Below are positions 6,978 through 13,401 of a stretch of DNA of 13,401 bases, one piece after another. The notes under the pieces are model-generated. The model was not told where the DNA came from. It saw nothing but the letters and a program-made list of their open reading frames with translations, and did not search any database. The DNA comes from CBDULX01 sp965368175 (GTDB lineage Bacteria; Pseudomonadota; Gammaproteobacteria; SZUA-229). The translations under genes and the position numbers were made by a program. The stretch covers positions 1 through 13,401 of the forward strand of contig CBDULX010000080.1 in the NCBI GenBank assembly GCA_965368175.1, written 5' to 3'. Positions within the stretch are counted from its first letter, which is position 1. The number at the start of each line of letters is the position of its first letter.

Positions 6978-7409
6978 ATGAAGAAATACTGTTACTTATT
7001 GCTGCTTTTGCTCACGCCGCAGCTACTTATGGCATCACCAGAAAGTAAACCCTTTGCTGAAGAACGCATCATTCTTCAGATTAGTGATGGCGATCCTTTC
7101 AAGCAGACCCTGGTACTCAATGTGGCCAGCAACCTGCTTAAGCATTATGGACCCGACAAGGTAGACATAGAAATAGTCGCTTTTGGTCCTGGTTTACGCC
7201 TGCTATTTAAAGAAAACGCCAATAGCTCAAGAATCAATAACCTGAGCCAGAGCGATGTAACTTTCGCTGCCTGTGAAAACACGCTTACTAAAATGACAGC
7301 CACTCTGGGCCATAAACCCGAATTAAACAGACATGCAAAATCGGTTTCTGCCGGTGTTGTTCGTATTATTGAGCTTGAAAATCAAGGCTTTAAATTAATC
7401 AAACCTTGA
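6978..7409 (+). CDS. Secreted DsrE-like protein
   Basis: A 143-aa protein with a clear signal peptide: KK, then a Leu-rich core to about residue 17, with likely cleavage near Ala19. The mature part (about 28-143) is a single DsrE-like domain of the COG1416 type, with VTFAACEN around Cys99 and the family-like C-terminus IIELENQGFKLIKP. Cytoplasmic DsrE/TusD relatives carry sulfur on a cysteine; the COG1416 branch is poorly understood, and whether Cys99 carries sulfur here is not known. The domain aligns with residues 123-240 of the adjacent anti-sigma factor, with the cysteine in the same place (FxAC). AGGAG lies 5 bases before the ATG. It is followed after 26 bases by the porin gene, so the two form an operon. 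Confidence 0.85.
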   Translation: MKKYCYLLLLLLTPQLLMASPESKPFAEERIILQISDGDPFKQTLVLNVASNLLKHYGPDKVDIEIVAFGPGLRLLFKENANSSRINNLSQSDVTFAACENTLTKMTATLGHKPELNRHAKSVSAGVVRIIELENQGFKLIKP

Positions 7410-7435
7410 ATCAAGATCATCGGAGGAGACTTTTT

Positions 7436-8848
7436 ATGAAAACAAAAACACTTATAAAATTTATGTTTGCTGCACTGGCACCTTGCCTGATGAGCACACA
7501 GTTAAATGCCGCCAACTGGCTGATGCTGCAGGGGACCGAACCAGAAGCTGCTGCCCCCCGCGCCAAAGTATGGGGCTTTATACAGCCCACTTACATGCAA
7601 ACCGATGGCACCAAACTGCCCGTCGCCGGCTGGTCTGGTCAGGATGCCCAGTTCAACGTTCATCAACCGGACCTCTCCAGTGAATCGACCTTCCAGCTAC
7701 AACGTGCCCGTATTGGTGTGCGTGGCCAGGGCTTCCCGCTAGACAGCAACATCAATTACTTTTTACTGACTGAATGGGGCAACAATGGCATCACTAATCC
7801 CGGTGGCGGCTCCGGCAGTGCCCGTTTGACCGATGCCACAGTCACCCTGAACCATATCAAGGGTGCACGTTTCCGCGTTGGGCAGATGAAAATCCCCATG
7901 AGTGAAGAGGTATATCAGGGTATATTCACTTTTAACTATATTAACTTCACCAATATGGCAAATCAGCAGCTGATTGAACGCCCCTTCCAGACTGATGGTA
8001 TTGCCCCCTGCCTTATTGATCCCACTGCTACTCCAAGTAGTCCCCAATATCAGAATTTCTGTAACGGCGATGCCAGCATCCAGTTCAGGACGTCAACGAC
8101 CGCGGTTCGTGATATCGGCGTACAGGTTTTCGATACCTTCATAATCAATGACTGGGAACACAGCTATGCCGCCCTGATCGGCAATGGCGGCATTTCCAAA
8201 CATGACCGTGATGACAATAAGGACCTGACTCTGTACTGGGCCTCTGAAAAAGTATACGGAGGCAAGGGACCTCGCCGTCAAGGCCTTAAGCTCTATGCCT
8301 GGAACACCAGGGGCAAACGTACCGTTTATGACTCGACCACACTTAATGCCGGTGGCTCACTGGAAGCCGCTGAACGGGAATACGATCGTAAGCTCACCGG
8401 TGCCGGCATCACCTATCTTAGAAACAAACACCGTTTTTGGGCAGAAATCATCAAATTCGACGGTATGATTTACAATGGCTCGACCGGCGGTGCAGTACCG
8501 GGTGCAGTGAATAACGCCGGCACCCAGGTCTCACAGTTTCAGCTAGCCACCTCAGGTGAAGCCGATGGCTATTATGTGGATTACGGTTACAAGGTGACGC
8601 CAAAGATCGAACTCGATATACGTTACGATATCTACAACCGGGTCACTAACCAGGCTGCGGCTGATGAACGAACCTATGAAACCACAACCCTGGGTATGCA
8701 GTATTTCTTTAATAAGAAAACCCGCTTTACCTTCAACTATGAGCTTCGCTCCCTGGAAGCACCCGGTCAATTATCAACCGCCAACGCCAACCTGATTGCC
8801 GAAGCCATGGACGACAGAATTTCGGCGCAAATCTTTATGGCGTTCTAA
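7436..8848 (+). CDS. OprO/OprP-like outer-membrane porin
   Basis: A 470-aa outer-membrane beta-barrel. The frame opens at a TTG (7406), but the ATG at 7436 has GGAGGA 8 bases upstream and starts a proper signal peptide (about residues 1-25, ending QLNA), so I use it. The segment FQLQRARIGVRGQ (86-98) and VGQMKIPMSEE (148-158) are typical of the phosphate-selective porin O/P family, and the chain ends in Phe (IFMAF), as needed for BAM-mediated insertion. Cys192 and Cys209 lie in a Pro/Ser-rich loop and could form a disulfide, which is uncommon in porins. Substrate is unknown; the family name does not prove phosphate. It is the second gene of the DsrE-like operon and ends at a strong terminator. 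Confidence 0.85.
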   Translation: MKTKTLIKFMFAALAPCLMSTQLNAANWLMLQGTEPEAAAPRAKVWGFIQPTYMQTDGTKLPVAGWSGQDAQFNVHQPDLSSESTFQLQRARIGVRGQGFPLDSNINYFLLTEWGNNGITNPGGGSGSARLTDATVTLNHIKGARFRVGQMKIPMSEEVYQGIFTFNYINFTNMANQQLIERPFQTDGIAPCLIDPTATPSSPQYQNFCNGDASIQFRTSTTAVRDIGVQVFDTFIINDWEHSYAALIGNGGISKHDRDDNKDLTLYWASEKVYGGKGPRRQGLKLYAWNTRGKRTVYDSTTLNAGGSLEAAEREYDRKLTGAGITYLRNKHRFWAEIIKFDGMIYNGSTGGAVPGAVNNAGTQVSQFQLATSGEADGYYVDYGYKVTPKIELDIRYDIYNRVTNQAAADERTYETTTLGMQYFFNKKTRFTFNYELRSLEAPGQLSTANANLIAEAMDDRISAQIFMAF

Positions 8849-8890
8849 AATAACCGACAGATGTTTTATAACTTCTGCTATGTAGTGATT

Positions 8891-8918
8891 ACCCCGGCTC
8901 TTGCCGGGGTTTTTCTTT
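8891..8918 (+). terminator. Rho-independent terminator of the DsrE-like/porin operon
   Basis: ACCCCGGC (8891-8898), loop TCTT, GCCGGGGT (8903-8910), followed directly by TTTTCTTT. It lies 42 bases after the porin stop codon. Confidence 0.95.
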
Positions 8919-9235
8919 ATAGAATTTTACATGCAGTATAAACCACCATGGTATGGCATTATTTGCACGGAATCTAATAACAATCAGATGAAAAGGCGAA
9001 TTTCAACACATTTCCTCCTTTTTCCAATATTCCCTTCATGTAAAATATTTTCTGCCCTGCTTCATCAAGACTGTTTTTATATATTTCACAGCAATTCACA
9101 ACACATTTACCACTGTTAAACACGATATCAGCATCCACTAATCATCAACCGCTAGCAATATTCTGGCTCTAGCCCGGATTTCTGCATTAGTTTCTAGTAC
9201 AATAATATTTTTTTAATATCTGAAGAATCTTTCTC
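8919..9235. other. Intergenic region upstream of the SlyD-like gene
   Basis: About 315 bases without a supported gene. A plus-strand frame from ATG 8930 runs to about 9119 but has no ribosome site and an odd Phe/Cys-rich product. A possible -10 TACAAT lies at 9198-9203, 33 bases before the next gene, with only a poor -35. No hairpin of note. Confidence 0.55.
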
Positions 9236-9721
9236 ATGCTCATAGACAACAACAAAGTCATTACCATTAATTACACACTGAAAAACGACGACGGCAAATT
9301 AATTGATGAATCCAGTGATGGCAGTTTCTGCTATTTACACGGCGCCGACAATATTATCCCCGGTATGGAACAGGCCCTGCATGGCAAGTCCAAGGACGAC
9401 CAGCTACAACTGTCGCTAAAACCTGAAGAAGGTTATGGCGAATACGTTGAAGCCCTGACCCAGGTAGTCGACCGCTCCATGTTCGATGTAAATGACACCA
9501 TAGAAGCTGGTATGCAGTTTCAGGCCCAGTCTGAAAATGGTCAAACAATTATGATTACGGTCACCAAGGTAGACGGTGAAAATATTACCATCGATGGCAA
9601 TCATCCACTGGCCGGCGAAACATTACACTATGACATCACAGTAATCGATGTTCGCGATGCCACCGAAGAAGAAATCAGTCACGGTCATGTCCATATGCCT
9701 GGCCATAGCCACGACCATTAA
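9236..9721 (+). CDS. SlyD-like FKBP-type peptidyl-prolyl isomerase
   Basis: A 161-aa FKBP-type peptidyl-prolyl cis-trans isomerase and probable chaperone of the SlyD branch. The FKBP fold is split in the usual SlyD way: an N-terminal part (about residues 1-68) with GSFCYLHGADNIIPGMEQAL around 29-48, an inserted chaperone flap (about 70-120), then GNHPLAGETLHYDI at 121-134 closing the FKBP domain. The end HGHVHMPGHSHDH (149-161) is a short His-rich metal-binding tail like those of SlyD proteins, which bind nickel and other divalent metals; the tail is shorter than in E. coli SlyD and has no cysteines. It has no signal peptide, so it is cytoplasmic. The ribosome site is weak (GAAGAA about 10 bases upstream). 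It appears to be a single-gene unit. Confidence 0.93.
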   Translation: MLIDNNKVITINYTLKNDDGKLIDESSDGSFCYLHGADNIIPGMEQALHGKSKDDQLQLSLKPEEGYGEYVEALTQVVDRSMFDVNDTIEAGMQFQAQSENGQTIMITVTKVDGENITIDGNHPLAGETLHYDITVIDVRDATEEEISHGHVHMPGHSHDH

Positions 9722-9748
9722 GATCCAGAAAACGCCTGTTTAATTCTT

Positions 9749-9802
9749 CCGCAGTGGTGAAATCTACACGCTAGTTCCATTTAAAAGATTCCACCACTGT
9801 GG
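9749..9802. other. Long hairpin downstream of the SlyD-like gene
   Basis: Bases 9749-9764 and 9787-9802 are inverted repeats matching at 14 of 16 positions; in RNA one mismatch becomes a G-U pair. The loop is 22 bases. It begins 28 bases after the stop codon. No T run follows, so a role in termination or mRNA stability is only possible. Confidence 0.5.
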
Positions 9803-9872
9803 CTGGTATAACTGGAAATACATACCTTGACCCTAAAGCCACTTAATCAGTCGATTGTGAGCATTGATTTTT

Positions 9873-9950
9873 CTCATTCTTGTATGCTGTTAGCGGGAAT
9901 CCAGCATTTAAACTGCTGTGGACTCCGGCTCAAAGCATACCGGAATGACG
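9873..9950. repeat. Intergenic palindromic repeat (GTCATTCCGG type)
   Basis: The left arm (9873-9906) and right arm (9914-9950) are imperfect reverse complements over about 35 bases: both contain CATTC, GTATGCT, the GCGGGAA/GCCGGAG block, TCCA and GCA in the same order. The right arm read on the minus strand begins GTCATTCCGG, the hallmark of a palindromic repeat class scattered between genes in many proteobacteria. It has no coding capacity. Confidence 0.75.
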
Positions 9951-10002
9951 CATTACAAGAATATTAGTCTTAGTAAATGACAATCTACTCTAAACCGAAT
10001 AT

Positions 10003-10040
10003 CACTTAAAATTTATTGCGTTCATTCGCGGAAATTTGCG
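10003..10040 (-). repeat. Dispersed short repeat, copy 2
   Basis: This is the reverse-complement copy of the element at 5405-5442. The core is at 10023-10040 (15 of 18 identical) and the similar AATAAAT tail at about 10003-10018. It lies downstream of the spermidine-synthase-like gene. Confidence 0.5.
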
Positions 10041-10105
10041 CTGTTAGCGTTAATAACTTTTTAGACATCATTTTTACTCAAGTTAAGTGGAATTATCGCC
10101 TCAGC

Positions 10106-10855
10106 CTATTTTAATTTCCTTAACCTGAACCGCAAACGACTGGTTTTCAATTTCGGATTTAAAGCTGGCGTTTCAGACAGGTTTTTATGGAATAATCGAG
10201 TATTAACGGTTTTTTTAAAAAAAGCCGCCACAAAATTCTCATTATACGTACTGATAAACTGATAAATGGATGCAAACCGGTTATTGATTGACTGATTACT
10301 AAACACTGCTGCATGACTGATTTCAGTCTTATCAATAAAGTTACTCACCAACACCCCATCATCCGACAGCTGACCTAACATCAACCTGAACCACTGACCA
10401 TTGGCCTTCATTACCCTTACAGGCTCCCCATCCTGTTCGCTGAACAGGTCTTCGATAATCATATCGAAGGCTGGCCCCTGATAGTGTGTGATCCAGTCTA
10501 CAGCATCGGCATGTATCAGCTCCACATCCTGCCCTTTCAGCTTAAAAAACCGTCTGGCCACATAAAGATGCTCGGCATCCAGTTCAACACCTAATATTTT
10601 TTCTGGCTGAATAAAATGCCTTAACATCTGCAGCACAGCACCACCTCCCACACCCAGTACCAGCACACGGTGTACTGTATTGGCTGGATAAAACAGAGCC
10701 GGCAACATTAATAAATCCCAGACATGCCCGGTTAATGGCTGTCGAGAATTATACTGGGTATGAAACACACCATTGGTGTAAAGACGTAAACTGTTTCCCG
10801 CAGACCTGACTTCATATAAGCGATCGTTTTTTTTCTTTTGCCAGACAAGAGCCAT
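10106..10855 (-). CDS. Spermidine-synthase-like class I SAM-fold protein
   Basis: A 249-aa protein with the nucleotide-binding fold shared by polyamine synthases and SAM methyltransferases. Motif I is VLVLGVGGGAVLQML (64-78), the acidic end of strand 2 is GVELD (89-93), and motif II/III contains HADAVDWI (115-122) and DMIIEDLF (131-138). The overall order is that of spermidine synthase (SpeE)-like proteins, but the N-terminal beta domain is short and the usual catalytic Asp block is replaced by IEDLFSEQDG, so true putrescine aminopropylation is doubtful. The last 16 residues are strongly basic (KLKTSRLRFRLRKLK), which could contact nucleic acid or membrane. It diverges from the glutamate dehydrogenase gene across a 98-base spacer. 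The ribosome site is weak. Confidence 0.8.
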   Translation of the reverse strand: MALVWQKKKNDRLYEVRSAGNSLRLYTNGVFHTQYNSRQPLTGHVWDLLMLPALFYPANTVHRVLVLGVGGGAVLQMLRHFIQPEKILGVELDAEHLYVARRFFKLKGQDVELIHADAVDWITHYQGPAFDMIIEDLFSEQDGEPVRVMKANGQWFRLMLGQLSDDGVLVSNFIDKTEISHAAVFSNQSINNRFASIYQFISTYNENFVAAFFKKTVNTRLFHKNLSETPALNPKLKTSRLRFRLRKLK

Positions 10856-10953
10856 AAAACACTTCTAAATTAGGAATCAACGTATTCTATCTTGAAAAAT
10901 CTGTAATATGTGCTTTTGTATAAGTAACTATAAAAAGTATTCAGGATAAAACA

Positions 10954-12375
10954 ATGACCACAGAAATCCAGGAACCCAGTTTCAGAGAAAGCGTCGATCT
11001 GATGGTTGATCGAGCTATATCCGCCATTAACCTGGATGAAGGCACTGCCAACGCCATCAAATCCTGTAATGCAGTGCTGCAAGTTAAGTTCCCGGTTAAA
11101 ATTCGTGGAAAAATCGAAGTTTTTACTGGCTGGCGAGCTGTACACAGCAGTCATCGGTCGCCTTCCAAAGGTGGTATAAGATATGCCCCTTATGTCGATC
11201 AGGATGAAGTGGAAGCCCTGGCGGCATTGATGACCTACAAATGTGCCATTGTCGATGTACCCTTCGGTGGATCAAAAGGCGCCTTACTGATTGATCCCAC
11301 CCTGTATGATCGTGATGAACTGGAACTAATCACCCGACGTTTTACCCTGGAACTGGTGCGTAAAGGCTTTCTCAGCCCATCCACTAATGTGCCGGCACCA
11401 GATGTGGGTACCGGGCAGAGAGAAATGGCCTGGATTGCTGACACCTATAAACATTTACACCCTGATGACATTAACGGCGTGGCCTGTGTCACCGGAAAAC
11501 CCATTCACCATGGCGGAATTCAGGGCCGTATCGAGGCCACTGGCCGTGGTGTTCAATATGCAACACAGGAATTTTTCAGACATCCCGAAGATGTAAAAAA
11601 AGCTAATATGACTGGCTCACTTGATGGTAAAACCTGTGTTATTCAGGGACTGGGTAACGTCGGCTACCACGCGGCCAAATTTTTATCGGAAGAAGATGGC
11701 GTCAAGATTACTGCTGTCATCGAACGTGATGGTGCATTAATTAACGACGATGGAATTAACATAGAGGATCTTTACCTGCACATCACTGAACATCACACCA
11801 TCAAAAATTTTCCTGGTGCAAGTTTTGAAGAAAATGGCATTTCAGTACTGGAAAAGGTATGCGATATATTGATACCGGCAGCACTGGAGAGTCAAATCAC
11901 TCTGGAAAATGCAGATCGTATCAATGCCAAACTAATTGTTGAAGCTGCCAACGGCCCCATTACCTATGGCGCTGATGAGGTTCTTAACAGAAAAGGCAGC
12001 ATCATTATTCCAGATGCCTATGCCAATGCCGGCGGAGTAACCGTATCCTACTTTGAATGGATACGTAATATTTCACACATTCGCATGGGGCGTATGCAAA
12101 AACGCCACGACGAACTTCGTGGCCTGCAGATGGCGGCTATACTGGAAGAAGCTACCGGCGGTAAATTCACATCTGAGATGCGCAACAGGATGCCTCGTGG
12201 CGCCAACGAACTGGATCTGGTTCGTTCAGGCCTGGATGACACCATGCGTCTGGCGTATCAGGAAATTCGCAGTACACTGGATAATGAAGAAAAGGTCAGT
12301 GACCTGCGAACAGCAGCCTATGTTACCTCCATTCGAAAAATTGCTCGCACATATATTGATGTAGGTGTTTACTAG
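10954..12375 (+). CDS. Glutamate dehydrogenase, NAD type
   Basis: A 473-aa Glu/Leu/Phe/Val dehydrogenase, which interconverts glutamate and 2-oxoglutarate plus ammonia in the cytoplasm. Seen: SKGGIRY (71-77), TYKCAI with Lys96, the catalytic-lysine motif FGGSKGA with Lys108, PAPDVGTG with Asp150 (147-154), the Rossmann motif QGLGNVG (231-237) and ANAGGVTVSYFEW (357-369), whose Ser365 is typical of glutamate rather than leucine or phenylalanine specificity. Glu257 at the end of the second Rossmann strand suggests NAD preference. Family assignment is firm; cofactor and substrate are inferred. The ATG has AGGA 7 bases upstream. A 137-bp palindromic element begins at the base after the stop codon. 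Confidence 0.94.
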   Translation: MTTEIQEPSFRESVDLMVDRAISAINLDEGTANAIKSCNAVLQVKFPVKIRGKIEVFTGWRAVHSSHRSPSKGGIRYAPYVDQDEVEALAALMTYKCAIVDVPFGGSKGALLIDPTLYDRDELELITRRFTLELVRKGFLSPSTNVPAPDVGTGQREMAWIADTYKHLHPDDINGVACVTGKPIHHGGIQGRIEATGRGVQYATQEFFRHPEDVKKANMTGSLDGKTCVIQGLGNVGYHAAKFLSEEDGVKITAVIERDGALINDDGINIEDLYLHITEHHTIKNFPGASFEENGISVLEKVCDILIPAALESQITLENADRINAKLIVEAANGPITYGADEVLNRKGSIIIPDAYANAGGVTVSYFEWIRNISHIRMGRMQKRHDELRGLQMAAILEEATGGKFTSEMRNRMPRGANELDLVRSGLDDTMRLAYQEIRSTLDNEEKVSDLRTAAYVTSIRKIARTYIDVGVY

Positions 12376-12512
12376 GGAGCCTCTGATTAAGTCTGGTTGA
12401 ATTTAGGCTGCGATAAAAGTGTTCAGATTTTTCACGAGGAGAGGCGGAATAGTTATTCTATTACAACGAACTTCGGGGGAAATCTGGAGAAGCGCTGAAT
12501 AATTCAGGAGCC
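12376..12512. mobile_element. MITE-like nested palindrome, 137 bp
   Basis: GGAGCC occurs at both ends (12376-12381 and 12507-12512). The left end (AGCCTCTGATTA) and the reverse complement of the right end (GGCTCCTGAATTA) are similar, like decayed terminal inverted repeats. Inside, CAGATTT (12424-12430) pairs with AAATCTG (12480-12486), and AATAG/CTATT pair at the centre (12449-12461). It has no open frame. This fits a non-autonomous element related to an IS end rather than a terminator. It fills the space between the glutamate dehydrogenase and cytochrome stop codons. Confidence 0.5.
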
Positions 12513-12527
12513 ATGCCCCTGAAATAT

Positions 12528-13001
12528 TTAATTCAAAGCCATTCCCTGCTGATCAATGCGGTATATTTCATGACAGCCTACGCAGTTCGACATTAACTCA
12601 GTCAACTGTCGTAAGCTATGAGCAGGATCGCCAAACTCTTCAGCATCTATGGCCAGCTGGTCAAATTTCTGGTGAGTATCAAAACCCAGCTTTTTGAATT
12701 CCAGCGGTAATTTTTTAACCAATGATCCAGGAACGCTGTTTTGTGCAGCTGCTCCCACTGCTTTCGCGGCATTTGCAATCGTTGCCATATCCTGATCACT
12801 TACTCCCAGCGTAATTTGTTGTACTGACTGCAAAAATGTACGCATTTCAGTTAACACAATATCTCGCTCCGGCTCAGTCAATACTAGAGCCTGCCGACCA
12901 TCAGAGGCAACTACAGTTTCACCACTGATAATAAATTTGTATGCCATGGCTACAACAACAAGCAGGGACAGGGCGAGCGATGTCCAGCAAATCTTACACA
13001 T
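12528..13001 (-). CDS. Membrane-anchored cytochrome c with C-terminal heme motif
   Basis: A 157-aa protein with an N-terminal hydrophobic segment (about residues 6-26) that acts as signal peptide or membrane anchor, followed by an all-helical periplasmic domain (about 42-157). A single heme-binding CVGCH lies near the end at 140-144, as in the four-helix cytochrome c'-type fold; Met54 in the first helix could approach the heme. The size and the C-terminal heme resemble cytochrome c', but the motif sits in an uncommon sequence and I cannot name the exact family. Cys2 and Cys5 precede the hydrophobic segment (MCKICW). It converges with the glutamate dehydrogenase gene and diverges from the zinc-ribbon gene. 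GGAG lies about 11 bases before the ATG. Function (electron transfer, gas binding or sensing) is open. Confidence 0.85.
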   Translation of the reverse strand: MCKICWTSLALSLLVVVAMAYKFIISGETVVASDGRQALVLTEPERDIVLTEMRTFLQSVQQITLGVSDQDMATIANAAKAVGAAAQNSVPGSLVKKLPLEFKKLGFDTHQKFDQLAIDAEEFGDPAHSLRQLTELMSNCVGCHEIYRIDQQGMALN

Positions 13002-13135
13002 ATAGAAATATCTCCATCTGATAATGCAGTTTAATTATCGTTAATAAATCTGTCTAAAGTGGAATTTTCATTTACGTTATTTCAGAAAATCTGTAAAGTA
13101 AATAGCCGTGAAATAGTCAGGACACAATATTAATC

Positions 13136-13324
13136 ATGCCTAACGTTCATTGTATGTACTGTGGTGCGCAAATTAATGATAAGCTCGAATTCTGTCCGAA
13201 GTGTAATGCACCTTCTCATTATCAACAACGGGGATCATCACTGGCTAAAACAAAAAGATTCATAATATTTTTTATATTATTATCATTGTTTGTTAGCGTT
13301 ATGATTCTCTGGTTACCCAGATAG
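13136..13324 (+). CDS. Zinc-ribbon membrane mini-protein (62 aa)
   Basis: A complete 62-aa protein with CxxC pairs at Cys6/Cys9 and Cys20/Cys23, forming a short zinc ribbon (CMYCG...FCPKCNAP), then a basic linker (KTKR) and one membrane helix at about residues 42-60. By the positive-inside rule the ribbon faces the cytoplasm. Such zinc-ribbon plus membrane-helix proteins are widespread and mostly uncharacterised. The start has CAGGA about 12 bases upstream. A weak promoter TTTACG-N17-TAAAGT lies in the divergent spacer shared with the cytochrome gene. Nothing else is seen in the 77 bases after it. Confidence 0.75.
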   Translation: MPNVHCMYCGAQINDKLEFCPKCNAPSHYQQRGSSLAKTKRFIIFFILLSLFVSVMILWLPR

Positions 13325-13401
13325 AACACAAACCACATTATTTATTAACAAACATTAATACACTTTTATACCAGACTAATGAAATAACGATTTCAGTTAA
13401 A

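Noticed and set aside
7406..7435. TTG start for the porin overlapping the DsrE-like stop
   Set aside because: The ATG at 7436 has a strong GGAGGA and gives a normal signal peptide; the extension would place charged residues before it.
7499..7522. Lipoprotein signal at Cys17 of the porin leader
   Set aside because: The residue before the cysteine is proline (LAPC), which does not fit a lipobox, and a normal cleavage site follows at about residue 25.
7483..8770. Several frames of 62-94 aa inside the porin gene on both strands
   Set aside because: All overlap the well-supported porin in other frames and lack ribosome sites.
8901..9119. 72-aa plus-strand frame downstream of the porin
   Set aside because: It begins inside the terminator hairpin, has no ribosome site and its product has no family features.
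10870..11154. 94-aa minus-strand frame over the start of glutamate dehydrogenase
   Set aside because: It is antisense to the conserved dehydrogenase N-terminus and is a shadow frame.

Overview
The window looks like a chromosomal piece of a gammaproteobacterium of moderate GC content. This rests on the purE-purK pair, a SlyD-type FKBP with a His-rich tail, an OprP-like porin, an ECF sigma/anti-sigma pair and typical proteobacterial intergenic palindromes. I cannot name the genus. There is no prophage, tRNA, rRNA or CRISPR array.

Left part (1-4050), all minus strand: a 142-bp inverted-repeat element at the edge, a PhoH-like ATPase with its own terminator and a good sigma70 promoter, then a likely run transcribed right to left: purE, purK, an unknown 143-aa protein and an unknown 171-aa two-helix membrane protein. 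purE and purK make the two-step conversion of AIR to CAIR in purine synthesis. Middle left (4050-5540): an AT-rich spacer and two small unrecognised plus-strand genes, ending in intergenic hairpins and a short dispersed repeat.

Centre (5539-8918), the most interesting part: a divergent locus. On the minus strand an ECF sigma factor overlaps by ATGA a membrane anti-sigma factor whose periplasmic half is a DsrE-like domain. On the plus strand lie a secreted DsrE-like protein, visibly homologous to that periplasmic half with an aligned cysteine, and an OprO/OprP-like outer-membrane porin closed by a strong terminator. The divergent spacer carries two outward-facing copies of TGGAATA-N17-ATC, which fit an ECF promoter pair. 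I infer a cell-envelope circuit in which the sensor domain and one of its presumed targets share the same fold, possibly tied to sulfur, thiol or redox state. The signal is unknown.

Right part (9236-13401): a SlyD-like prolyl isomerase, a spacer rich in inverted repeats, a spermidine-synthase-like protein diverging from an NAD-type glutamate dehydrogenase, a 137-bp MITE-like palindrome placed directly after the dehydrogenase stop codon, a membrane-anchored cytochrome c with a C-terminal CVGCH motif, and a 62-aa zinc-ribbon membrane mini-protein.
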